Shown: positions 1 to 6,918, counted from the stretch's first letter. The stretch is DNA of 13,119 nt from Nitrospirota bacterium (GCA_015233485.1 JADFXO010000074.1:1-13119), one strand, 5' to 3'. Notes: a model not told the origin generated them from the letters alone. Numbers and translations: made by a program.

Positions 1-2
1 AA

Positions 3-791
3 CAATTAAATACGAATCTTGAAGAAATGGTAATAGAAGAAATGGAAAAAAGACGGACTCAGGAGCAACTGCTAATCCAACAATCTAAGATGGCTGCAAT
101 GGGCGAAATGATTGGGATAATCGCCCATCAGTGGAGGCAGCCTTTAAACGCCATAGCTTTAACCGTGCAGGATGTCAAAGAAGCTTATAACTACGGTGAA
201 CTTAACGGGGAGTATATAAAAAATAGTGTCGATACAACGATGGAACAACTAAACTTTATGTCAAAAACAATAGATGATTTCAGAAACTTTTTCAAACCGT
301 CAAAGGAAAGGGTACGATTCAATATAAAAAGTGCCATAGAAGAACTGCTCTCAATGTTTGGACAAATATTTAAGAAAACTGATATAAATATTTCTATAAA
401 AGCGGGGCAAGATACAATGCTGTCCACAGAGGGTTACCTCAATGAATTTAAACAGGTGATACTCAACATCCTGAATAACGCTAAAGATGCCATTACTTCA
501 ATAAGAGAAGCCGGCAATGAAATACAGGGGCTGATAGAAATAACAATCGGCAACAATGAAGGAAGAGATAAGGTAATAATTTCGATAAAAGACAACGGCG
601 GTGGAATTCCCGATGATGTAATAGGAAAAGTCTTTGAACCCTATTTCACAACTAAAGGAAATGAAGGCACAGGGATTGGGCTTTACATGTCAAAGACTAT
701 AATTGAGACGAATATGGGCGGGAAGCTCTACTGCGAAAATATCGAAAACGGCACAATGTTTGTCATAGAACTATACGAGCAGCACAACTAA
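3..791 (+). CDS. Sensor histidine kinase, C-terminal part (5' truncated by window edge)
   Basis: This is the catalytic half of a two-component sensor kinase, which autophosphorylates a histidine and passes the phosphate to a response regulator. The frame is open to the window edge, so the input domain lies outside; 262 residues are visible. A short Glu-rich coiled linker leads to the H-box (AHQWRQPLN, His codon at 126-128). Then come the ATPase N-box (NILNNAKDAI), G1 box (DNGGGIP), F box (FEPYFTTK) and G2 box (GTGIGLYMSK). All key residues are present, so the kinase core looks intact. The KMAAMGEMIG-HQWRQPLN style H-box is typical of PAS-containing hybrid-free kinases of Deltaproteobacteria and Nitrospirota (family knowledge). 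No response regulator follows; the gene ends in a repeat-rich gap. What it senses cannot be told from this part. Confidence 0.95.
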   Translation, partial: QLNTNLEEMVIEEMEKRRTQEQLLIQQSKMAAMGEMIGIIAHQWRQPLNAIALTVQDVKEAYNYGELNGEYIKNSVDTTMEQLNFMSKTIDDFRNFFKPSKERVRFNIKSAIEELLSMFGQIFKKTDINISIKAGQDTMLSTEGYLNEFKQVILNILNNAKDAITSIREAGNEIQGLIEITIGNNEGRDKVIISIKDNGGGIPDDVIGKVFEPYFTTKGNEGTGIGLYMSKTIIETNMGGKLYCENIENGTMFVIELYEQHN

Positions 792-803
792 ACGAGCAGC
801 ACA
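775..803 (+). repeat. 12-bp direct repeat straddling the kinase stop codon
   Basis: The 12-mer acgagcagcaca occurs at 775-786 and again at 792-803, a period of 17 bases, with the kinase TAA stop (789-791) between the copies. It looks like a small tandem duplication at the gene end. It may mark a past slippage or insertion event. Confidence 0.5.
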
Positions 804-918
804 TTGAGAGTTAACCGCGTTATTCCATTTCTAAATCATACGTATAATAATATATTTTATCTCACTCCGCGACAAAAAATTGTCACCACCTTTCTTGTCT
901 TGTCGTCATTCCGGCTTG

Positions 919-1312
919 CAGACTGTGTCATAATTGCGCAGAATAATTCGTATTGCATTATCGGTAATTATTGTCGAAAAGTTATCCCAAGTTGTGGACA
1001 ATGAGTAATATAAGTAAGTCTGTCATTCCTGCGAAAGCAGGAATCCAGGAACACCGTTCCACTGTGTGATGATATTCTTCAATAAGTTGCATTATTCATC
1101 GGCGCTTCCATTTATTATTATGTTGTTCCATGCTTAAAACTACTGGATTCCTGCTTTCGCAGGAATGACAGACTAAAGAATATGAAATCTTTGACCTCAT
1201 TTAGGTATTAGAAAAAAGTCATAGGTCGAAATGCCAATACAGTGATAGGCATATAACTATGTGTTTTATATGTTTTGACTTTTTTTATAAAAAATAATTA
1301 TGACACAGTCTG
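919..1312. mobile_element. MITE-like element with 17-bp terminal inverted repeats
   Basis: The left end cagactgtgtcataatt (919-935) and right end aattatgacacagtctg (1296-1312) are perfect 17-bp inverted repeats bounding 394 bp. Both sides are flanked by TTG (916-918 and 1313-1315), consistent with a 3-bp target-site duplication. Joining the flanks restores a palindromic repeat found elsewhere in the window, which supports real insertion. No transposase is encoded inside, so it would need a transposase supplied in trans. The parent IS family is not identified; 3-bp duplications occur in some IS5 and IS3 groups. A second, 32-bp inverted repeat pair lies within it. Confidence 0.6.
1017..1174. 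repeat. Perfect 32-bp inverted repeat pair (GTCATTCCTGC type)
   Basis: Arms at 1017-1048 and 1143-1174 are exact reverse complements over 32 bases, separated by 94 bp. Each arm contains its own small hairpin, attcctgc-gaaa-gcaggaat, so the unit can fold at two scales. The arms have the GTCATTCC...GGAAT layout of dispersed palindromic repeats such as Neisseria dRS3. No open frame lies between them. Confidence 0.75.
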
Positions 1313-1416
1313 TTGTCTGGTATGACTTAAACAGATATAACGGTAGAAAGTTCAAGGATGACCAGACTGAGGTTTACCACACAACACTGACGACAGAAGC
1401 AGGCAAGAAATTGTAG
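1300..1416 (+). other. Possible 38-aa open frame or gene remnant
   Basis: An ATG inside the right terminal repeat of the MITE opens a 38-codon frame ending in TAG (peptide begins MTQSVVWYDLNRY and ends TTEAGKKL). Its composition (mixed charged and aromatic residues) looks protein-like, but there is no Shine-Dalgarno sequence and I recognise no family. It may be the 3' end of a gene cut by the insertion rather than a working small gene. The remaining DNA up to the next gene (1417-1526) shows only a TATAAT-like box at 1440-1445 without a good -35 partner. Confidence 0.2.
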
Positions 1417-1526
1417 CGGAGAAATGTAATATGTGTTAATATAATAAGAAGACAGGATCGGTTTGTGTTCCTTTAATAATTTTACGGTAGCTCCTATCGG
1501 GCTGCCGGAGAGGAAAAGGAGGCAAT

Positions 1527-2369
1527 ATGAGTGAAGTTCAATCATGTCCGATGGCAAAAGCAGGAAATATACTTTTATTTACAGACGGTACCGAATTCAG
1601 CGAAGGGGCTATTCGTACCGCCTTAACATTGGCCTCAAGATGTTCGAGCACTCTCTTTGTGATGGGGTTTGTATATGAGAATTACGAGAGAGAAACATAT
1701 TTACCGCGTGAAGTTGATACAGAAAGCGTAAGCCAGTACATATCTTCTGTTAAAGAAAGGGCTGCCGCTCTCAACCTGGATTGCCAGCTTATCTTGTCCT
1801 ATGGTGACGCACCAAAAGAAGGTATCGTGGAACACGTACAAAAGAACCAGATAGACCTGTTAGTGATAGGAAGGCGGGGATACAAAGGCCTCCTGAGGAT
1901 TATTACTGGAGAAGAGGTGGCATCAGACGTTATAGGGCATGTTACGTGCAAAGTGCTTGTGGTACCAAAGGGTTCCACGCTGGAGGGAAAAACGGTTCTC
2001 GTTGGCATAGATGGTTCAAAGCACAGCGAATCGGCGGCAAAAGAGGCAGTTGAGGTCGCAAAACGTTTAAAAGGTAATCTTATCGTACTATTTTCTATTC
2101 ACTCCGAAGATGAAAGAAAGTACGCCCGATACCATGTTGACATGACTGCTAACATGTCAAAGGAAGGCGGCGTTGACGCTGAAACGCTAATCCCGACAGG
2201 CAAGGCATATAAAATGATCATGGAAGCTGCGGATGAAAAAAGAGCGGATATGATTGTGGTCGGAAGTTACGGGAAAAGCGGATTTAAAAAACTGTTAAAG
2301 GGAAGCGCGACAGAAAAACTTATCGAGGAGGCTAACTGTCCGGTTTTAGTTGTTAATGCCGGGGAATAA
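1527..2369 (+). CDS. Universal stress protein with two UspA domains
   Basis: This 280-residue cytoplasmic protein carries two Usp folds in tandem, about residues 12-145 and 155-280. The second ends with the full ATP-binding signature G-x2-G-x9-G-S (GSYG, nine residues, GS). The first has G-x2-G-x9-G followed by Glu instead of Ser/Thr, so it may bind nucleotide poorly. This asymmetry is common in tandem Usps. The ATG at 1527 is supported by AGGAGG at 1517-1522. Such proteins help in persistence and stress response, but the exact trigger is not visible. The broken ligase-like gene follows after six bases. Confidence 0.93.
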   Translation: MSEVQSCPMAKAGNILLFTDGTEFSEGAIRTALTLASRCSSTLFVMGFVYENYERETYLPREVDTESVSQYISSVKERAAALNLDCQLILSYGDAPKEGIVEHVQKNQIDLLVIGRRGYKGLLRIITGEEVASDVIGHVTCKVLVVPKGSTLEGKTVLVGIDGSKHSESAAKEAVEVAKRLKGNLIVLFSIHSEDERKYARYHVDMTANMSKEGGVDAETLIPTGKAYKMIMEAADEKRADMIVVGSYGKSGFKKLLKGSATEKLIEEANCPVLVVNAGE

Positions 2370-2375
2370 ATAAGT

Positions 2376-2677
2376 TTGTGGCGACTGATAGAGTACGCGT
2401 CAAACGACGCTTTTTTTAACATGGCGGCTGACGAGGCGGTTGCCCTGATGGTCGAATCTGGAGATTCCCCTCCGGCACTGAGGTTTTACGGCTGGGCAGT
2501 CCCTTCGGTAACCATCGGGGCGTTTCAGCGCCTTGGACTTGACTGCGCAATAACACAGAGGCGGCTCAAACGCTCAGAGACCAGCCCCGCCACGGCAAAT
2601 CCCATGTGTTTTTCAGCAGCCGACGTATTGACATAGGCGTGCCGGATACGTATAATAGTCACCGTCTATTGTACTAA
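2376..2677 (+). pseudogene. Lipoate/biotin protein ligase-like gene, frameshifted and truncated
   Basis: A TTG at 2376 opens a frame whose first ~57 residues match the N-terminus of the LplA/LipB/BPL family (WRLIEYASNDAFFNMAADEA, then LRFYGWAVPSVTIGAFQ). After that the match stops and the frame ends at 2636. In another frame, about 2594-2677, the peptide HVFFSSRRIDIGVPDTYNS resembles the next conserved stretch (the family's TYSFSSR...PDTY region). The RRPTGG motif normally lying between them is missing. The gene has therefore suffered a frameshift plus an internal loss, and most of the ~250-residue family length is gone. Intact members attach lipoyl or octanoyl groups to carrier proteins. Identification of the family is by motif memory. 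Confidence 0.7.
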
Positions 2678-2718
2678 GAGTGGCTGCTTACAAAGAGGAC
2701 AGTCTAACACTAACAGCG

Positions 2719-2754
2719 GCGGAAAGGGTTACGATGGCGGAAGGGGTTGCGATG
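2719..2754 (+). repeat. 18-bp tandem duplication of a ribosome site plus start codon
   Basis: Two head-to-tail 18-mers, 2719-2736 and 2737-2754, differ at two bases. Each contains a purine-rich SD-like stretch (GGAAAGGG or GGAAGGGG) and ends in an ATG, and both ATGs are in frame with the sugar epimerase downstream. The effect is two possible starts six codons apart. Confidence 0.7.
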
Positions 2755-3693
2755 GGAAATGAAAAGATATTGGTTACGGGTGGAGCGGGGTATCTTGGCT
2801 CTGTCCTTGTGCCGGAGCTGTTAAGGGCAGGGCATGAAGTAACAGTGCTTGACTCGCTTATGTTCGGGCAGGTTGCTCTGCTTGATTGCTGTGCCTATGA
2901 GGGTTTCGATTTTATAAAAGGGGATATATGCAACTCAGGGCTGATTTCTTCCCTTGTTCCTCGCTTTGACGTTATTATACCATTGGCCGCCATTGTAGGG
3001 GCGCCCGCGTGTAAGATGAACCCGTCTCTGACAAATCTCGTAAACCACGACGCGATGATGGACATGATAGACAGGCTCTCTCCCTCGCAAAAGGTAATAT
3101 TTCCAACGACAAACAGCGGCTATGGCATTGGGGAAAAGGACAAATTCTGCACAGAGCAATCCCCGCTTAGGCCAATCTCCGAATACGGAAGGGTCAAGGT
3201 CATACTCGAAAATGCCCTGCTTGACAAGGGAAACGCCGTCACGCTGCGCCTTGCAACGGTTTTCGGCATGAGCCCAAGAATGAGAATGGACCTGCTCGTA
3301 AACGATTTCACCTACAGGGCGTATAAAGACAGGTTCATCGTGCTTTTTGAGGAGCATTTTCGCAGAAATTACATCCACGTAAGAGACGTTACACGCGCGT
3401 TTATGTTTGCGATGGGTAACTACGATAAAATGGCCGGAGAGCCATTCAACGTGGGACTCAGCAGTGCGAATATAACAAAGAGGCAGCTCTGTGAAAAGAT
3501 AAAAGAATACGTACCTGAACTCTATATCCACTCCGCCCCGGTAGGAGAGGACCCCGACAAACGGGACTATGTCGTAAGCAACGATAAGATTGAATCCATT
3601 GGCTTTAAACCGGCACACTCGCTTGATGACGGGATTGTGGAATTGCTGAAGGGATACAAAATATTAAAACCGAACCAATTTGCCAATGTCTGA
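2752..3693 (+). CDS. NAD-dependent epimerase/dehydratase (extended SDR, nucleotide-sugar type)
   Basis: This 313-residue enzyme belongs to the extended short-chain dehydrogenase family acting on nucleotide sugars. The N-terminal Rossmann motif is GGAGYLG (residues 10-16), Ser122 sits in TTNSGYG, and the catalytic pair is Tyr145/Lys149 (YGRVK). It would catalyse an NAD(P)-dependent epimerisation, dehydration or reduction; the substrate is not readable. I chose the ATG at 2752 because GGAAGGGG precedes it and the Rossmann strand starts at once. An in-frame ATG at 2734 and a GTG at 2680 are alternatives. It overlaps the next gene by eight bases (ATGTCTGA), so the two are probably co-translated and act on the same sugar, likely for surface polysaccharide. 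Confidence 0.9.
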   Translation: MGNEKILVTGGAGYLGSVLVPELLRAGHEVTVLDSLMFGQVALLDCCAYEGFDFIKGDICNSGLISSLVPRFDVIIPLAAIVGAPACKMNPSLTNLVNHDAMMDMIDRLSPSQKVIFPTTNSGYGIGEKDKFCTEQSPLRPISEYGRVKVILENALLDKGNAVTLRLATVFGMSPRMRMDLLVNDFTYRAYKDRFIVLFEEHFRRNYIHVRDVTRAFMFAMGNYDKMAGEPFNVGLSSANITKRQLCEKIKEYVPELYIHSAPVGEDPDKRDYVVSNDKIESIGFKPAHSLDDGIVELLKGYKILKPNQFANV

Positions 3694-4867
3694 TGGGCAG
3701 GCCGCGCTTAGGCTTCCCCTGACGTCTTCCACCTTTGGCCGGCAGGAAAAAGACGCAATCTCCGCAGTCGTAGAAAGCGACATGTTTACGATGGGAAGGC
3801 ACGTCATGGAGTTTGAGACAGAGTTCGCCGCGTTTTTCGGACGAAAGCACGCCGTCATGGTAAACTCCGGCTCGTCGGCAAATCTTGTGGCCGTTGCCGC
3901 GTTGTTTTACCGGAAGGAATTGCCGTTGATGCCCGGCGATGAGGTAATAGTGCCGTGTATTTCATGGGCAACCACGTTTTATCCGCTCCATCAGTACGGA
4001 CTGAAACTCAGGTTTGTCGATATCGACATTAATACCCTCAACATTGATGTGGAACAGCTTGAAAGGGCGATAACGCCTAAGACAAGAATGATTGTAGCGG
4101 TCAACATCCTTGGCAATCCATGCCGCTTCGATAAGATCATGGAGATATGCCAAAAATATAACCTTATCCTCTTTGAGGACAACTGCGAATCAATGGGGGC
4201 AATGTATAATGGCCGTTACACTGGTACGTTTGGCCTCGTCGGGACATTCAGCACATTTTTCTCTCACCACATATCGACGATGGAGGGGGGACTTATCCTC
4301 ACGGACGACTTTGAAATCGACTGTCTGTGCAGGTCACTTCGCAATCACGGCTGGTGCCGCGGCCAGCCTGAGGGTAGTCCAATCTTTGAAAAGAAAGACA
4401 GCGATTTTTATGAGGCCTACCGGTTTATTTTGCCGGGCTACAATGTCCGCCCAATGGAAATACAGGGGGCGGTCGGCAAGGTTCAGCTCAAAAAACTCGA
4501 CGCATTTCTTAAGGTAAGGCGTGGCAATGCCGCCCATTTCGTAAACATATTTAAACACGACAAACGCTTTATCATTCAGCGGGAAACAGGGCAAAGCTCA
4601 TGGTTTTGTTTTACGATGATAGTAAATCCGGCCTCAGAGACAGACAGAAACGCAGTCCTTAGCGTCCTGAAAAAATCGAACATCGAATATAGAATCATAA
4701 CCGGCGGCAATATTCTCAGACAAGACGTGATTAAGTATTTCGACTACGAGGTGCTAAGCTCAACACAAGCGGGCATGGCCCATGACCGCGGCTTTTTCGT
4801 CGGCAACCACCCTGTTGATATAAGAGCTGAAATCGACTATCTGTACAAATCCCTGAAGGGAATATGA
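3686..4867 (+). CDS. DegT/RfbH-type PLP enzyme with His replacing the Schiff-base Lys
   Basis: This 393-residue protein has the fold of DegT/DnrJ/EryC1/StrS sugar aminotransferases. The phosphate-binding start NSGSSANL and the cofactor-holding Asp in FEDNCESMGA are clear. At the position where aminotransferases carry the PLP lysine (SFFPSK-like), this one reads FFSHHISTMEGG, with His194. In this family a His there marks PMP-dependent 3-dehydratases such as RfbH (E1) and ColD, which remove a hydroxyl from a 4-keto sugar. I therefore infer a sugar 3-dehydratase rather than an aminotransferase. No ferredoxin-type reductase partner (as for RfbH) is adjacent, and the length is closer to ColD (~390) than RfbH (~440). 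The ATG at 3686 overlaps the SDR gene; a TTG at 3680 is an alternative. Confidence 0.88.
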   Translation: MSDGQAALRLPLTSSTFGRQEKDAISAVVESDMFTMGRHVMEFETEFAAFFGRKHAVMVNSGSSANLVAVAALFYRKELPLMPGDEVIVPCISWATTFYPLHQYGLKLRFVDIDINTLNIDVEQLERAITPKTRMIVAVNILGNPCRFDKIMEICQKYNLILFEDNCESMGAMYNGRYTGTFGLVGTFSTFFSHHISTMEGGLILTDDFEIDCLCRSLRNHGWCRGQPEGSPIFEKKDSDFYEAYRFILPGYNVRPMEIQGAVGKVQLKKLDAFLKVRRGNAAHFVNIFKHDKRFIIQRETGQSSWFCFTMIVNPASETDRNAVLSVLKKSNIEYRIITGGNILRQDVIKYFDYEVLSSTQAGMAHDRGFFVGNHPVDIRAEIDYLYKSLKGI

Positions 4868-5014
4868 TAAGAAGGCACGACAATGCCGCATTTATATAAA
4901 TTTATCTAACCGGCGTTATGTTTAAAGACCTCATAGAAGGGCATATTTTAAAAGACGAGAATTTGTTGGCATTCAATTACTTCATATATTGGAGATTTGG
5001 TTGAGAAAACGCAC
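4868..5014 (+). other. Intergenic, no convincing gene
   Basis: Between the sugar enzyme and the thiolase promoter there is AT-rich sequence. One 28-codon frame (4918-5004, MFKDLIEGHILKDENLLAFN and on) looks mildly protein-like but lacks a ribosome site, and I recognise no family. It could be a gene-start remnant. I see no terminator hairpin after 4867. Confidence 0.3.
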
Positions 5015-5043
5015 TTGACATAAGACGGCGTGATAGATATTAT
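5015..5043 (+). promoter_or_regulatory. Sigma-70-type promoter for the thiolase gene
   Basis: TTGACA (5015-5020) is a perfect -35 box. It is separated by exactly 17 bases from TATTAT (5038-5043), a good -10 box. Transcription would begin near 5050 and give a ~110-base leader before the thiolase ATG. Confidence 0.65.
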
Positions 5044-5083
5044 AACACTTAGGGATACAACTCTCTGGCTTTTGGGTGGAGTA

Positions 5084-5137
5084 GCCGCAAATAGCCGGGG
5101 CCTGAGGTTTTGAGATTTGCGGCATGAAAATATGCCG
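5084..5137 (+). promoter_or_regulatory. Leader RNA with two mutually exclusive hairpins
   Basis: In the thiolase 5' leader, gccgcaaat (5084-5092) pairs with atttgcggc (5115-5123). Alternatively cggcat (5120-5125) pairs with atgccg (5132-5137). The two stems share bases 5120-5123, so only one can form. The second lies just 5' of the strong SD AAGGAGG (5149-5155). This layout suits a translational or attenuation switch, but I match it to no known riboswitch class. Confidence 0.3.
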
Positions 5138-5162
5138 TTATTAAATGTAAGGAGGAGAAGGT

Positions 5163-6449
5163 ATGAGAGAAGTTGTTGTGGTAAGCGGAGTTAGGACGCC
5201 GGTGGGGGCATTTGGCGGTACGTTGAAAGACGTTACGGCAATCGACCTTGGCGCGCTTGTGATTAAGGAGACCTTGAAGAAAGTGGGCCTGAGGCCCGTT
5301 GAGAGTGACTCAGCAAAGGACTTTGCTCCGGATAAGATGAAAGACAAGGGTATGACTGACCTTGAAAAGAAATATCACGACTACGCCGATTCCCTTAGGC
5401 CAATCGCCGTAGATGAAGTGATTATGGGCAACGTAGTCCAGGCAGGACAAGGCCAGAATCCCGGAAGGCAGGCAATGATCAGGGCTGGAGTTCCAAAAGA
5501 AACCCCCGCCTACACGATAAACAAGGTATGCTCGTCGGGGTTGAAGTCCGTGGCCCTCGGCGCCGCCTCAATAATGAGCGGGCAGGCGGATGTAGTTATC
5601 GCGGGTGGAATGGAGAGCATGAGTAATATCCCCTTTGCCCTGCTGCAGGCCAGATGGGGTTATCGCATGGCCCTGACCGGTATAGGCGAGATACACGATC
5701 TCATGGTATTTGACGGCCTGTATGAGATATTTTACGGCTATCACATGGGGATAACGGCAGAGAACATTGTGGATTTATACGGCATAAGCAGGCAGGAACA
5801 AGATGAGCTGAGCCTTCTTAGCCATTCAAGGGCCCGGGCGGCCATAAAGGACGGCACATTCGCGCAGGAGATAATCCCCGTGGTAATCAAAGGCCGCAAG
5901 GGAGACACCATAGTCGACACAGACGAAAGACCTATGGACACAAGCATGGAGAAGCTCGCAAAGATGAAACCGGCCTTCAAGAAAGACGGCTCAGTGACCG
6001 CTGGAAACGCCTCGGGAATAAACGACGGCGCCGCCTCGGTTCTTCTGATGACCGCGGAAAAGGCAAAGGAATACGGCCTTGAGCCATTCGTAAAGATAAA
6101 GGGCGTTGCCACCGGCGGCGTTGACCCTGCCTATATGGGGTTAGGTCCGATACCTGCCGTTAGAAAACTCCTGAAGGACAACAAGATGACGGCCAAAGAC
6201 ATAGATTGCTGGGAACTCAACGAGGCCTTTGCCTCACAGGCCATCGCCTGCGTGAGGGAATTAGGGCTTTCAAACGATAAGCCTAACGAACTGGGCAGCG
6301 GCATATCGCTCGGCCACCCTATCGGCTGCACGGGCTCCAGACAGCTCGTAACCTGCATGAATCAGATGAAACGCAAGGGCCATAAGAACGCCATAATCAC
6401 CATGTGCATCGGCGGTGGTATGGGCTTTGCAATGTTAGTAGAGAGATAA
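5163..6449 (+). CDS. Acetyl-CoA C-acetyltransferase (thiolase II family)
   Basis: Thiolases condense two acyl-CoAs or cleave 3-ketoacyl-CoA. All catalytic residues are present: Cys123 (NKVCSSGLKS), Asn353 (NEAFA), His385 (GHPIGCTGSR) and Cys415 (CIGGGMG). Their spacing matches Zoogloea thiolase Cys89/Asn316/His348/Cys378, apart from an N-terminal shift of 34. At 428 residues it is ~35 longer than the usual ~392 because of a charged insert, about residues 46-80 (SDSAKDFAPDKMKDKG and on), just before DEVIMGNV. The ATG at 5163 has AAGGAGG seven bases upstream. It stands alone between its own promoter and terminator, with no hydroxyacyl-CoA dehydrogenase or CoA ligase beside it. Direction (ketone-body/polyester synthesis or acyl degradation) cannot be told. 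Confidence 0.95.
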   Translation: MREVVVVSGVRTPVGAFGGTLKDVTAIDLGALVIKETLKKVGLRPVESDSAKDFAPDKMKDKGMTDLEKKYHDYADSLRPIAVDEVIMGNVVQAGQGQNPGRQAMIRAGVPKETPAYTINKVCSSGLKSVALGAASIMSGQADVVIAGGMESMSNIPFALLQARWGYRMALTGIGEIHDLMVFDGLYEIFYGYHMGITAENIVDLYGISRQEQDELSLLSHSRARAAIKDGTFAQEIIPVVIKGRKGDTIVDTDERPMDTSMEKLAKMKPAFKKDGSVTAGNASGINDGAASVLLMTAEKAKEYGLEPFVKIKGVATGGVDPAYMGLGPIPAVRKLLKDNKMTAKDIDCWELNEAFASQAIACVRELGLSNDKPNELGSGISLGHPIGCTGSRQLVTCMNQMKRKGHKNAIITMCIGGGMGFAMLVER

Positions 6450-6467
6450 GATAATTTGATTTTATCG

Positions 6468-6504
6468 CGGCGGAAACACTATCTCTGTTTCCGCCGTTTT
6501 CTTT
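6468..6504 (+). terminator. Intrinsic terminator after the thiolase
   Basis: A perfect 10-bp stem, cggcggaaac (6468-6477) with gtttccgccg (6487-6496), encloses a 9-base loop. It is followed at once by TTTTCTTT. It lies 18 bases past the thiolase stop. Confidence 0.88.
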
Positions 6505-6521
6505 AGTAATTTACAGAAGTG

Positions 6522-6795
6522 CTGAGGGACAGAACACAGTAAATTTGTTCTGGCGGATAAAACAAGTTTTCATTGGAAGTTGCAATGATTTCTGCACTGC
6601 CTTTCCTTAGTCCGTCATTCCGGCTTGTCCGGAATCTGTCCTTCATATCTCAGAATAGGAAAAATCATCATTAAACAACCATTTAAGGGACGATTCCGGA
6701 CAAGCCGGAATGACAGAAAGAGACAAGGATGACAACAAACTAAGCAACTACCGCTTACTTATGATGTAGAACAAATTTACCCTGAGGGACAGAAC
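6522..6795. repeat. Layered repeat: 14-bp direct repeats around 13-bp inverted repeats
   Basis: The outermost copies, ctgagggacagaac, are at 6522-6535 and 6782-6795 in the same orientation. Just inside lie gtaaatttgttct (6539-6551) and its reverse complement agaacaaatttac (6768-6780). Inside that is the 23-bp palindromic pair described separately. This is what a small insertion element of ~240 bp would leave if the direct repeats were a target duplication, although 14 bp is long for one. No open reading frame of note lies within. Confidence 0.5.
6614..6714. repeat. Perfect 23-bp inverted repeat pair (GTCATTCCGGC type)
   Basis: Arms at 6614-6636 and 6692-6714 are exact reverse complements, 55 bp apart. 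Each arm holds a mini-hairpin (attccgg-cttgt-ccggaat). The left arm shares 15 bases with the split copy at 904-918. It belongs to the same dispersed family style as the 32-bp pair at 1017-1174, with a different hairpin core. Confidence 0.75.
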
Positions 6796-6918
6796 TTAAT
6801 ATTGTTAATCAAGATAGATTATAGTTAATCGTATGGTAGCTTGTTGTTTCGAAGTAAGTTTTCTTTGCTGCTTCCGGTTCCCCATACTTGTAGCGCTGCG
6901 AAGCCACAGGCAAAACAC

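Larger units (their letters stand above)
904..1323. repeat. Palindromic GTCATTCCGG repeat, split by an insertion
   Basis: Bases 904-918 (cgtcattccggcttg) are identical to 6613-6627, the left arm of another repeat in this window. In that copy the sequence continues tccggaat. Here the continuation (tctggtat, 1316-1323, 6 of 8 bases matching) is found only after ~394 bp of inserted DNA. The uninterrupted unit would be a short hairpin of the ATTCCGG...CCGGAAT type. Such units resemble REP or dRS3-like dispersed repeats known from Neisseria and other genomes; that likeness is by eye. Confidence 0.55.

Noticed and set aside
804..1004. 66-codon plus-strand frame after the kinase
   Set aside because: It crosses the palindromic repeat and the MITE end, has no ribosome site and no protein-like conservation visible.
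1017..1174. Possible CRISPR array or rho-independent terminator in the repeat region
   Set aside because: Only two inverted copies, not direct repeats with spacers; no T-tract follows either hairpin.
2935..3618. Long minus-strand open frame (227 codons)
   Set aside because: It lies wholly opposite the well-supported SDR gene; composition is that of an antisense shadow, with no recognisable motif.
5044..5162. c-di-GMP-I (GEMM) riboswitch before the thiolase
   Set aside because: Only a short middle stretch resembles the class; the 5' GGCAAACC-type half and the closing 3' half are absent.
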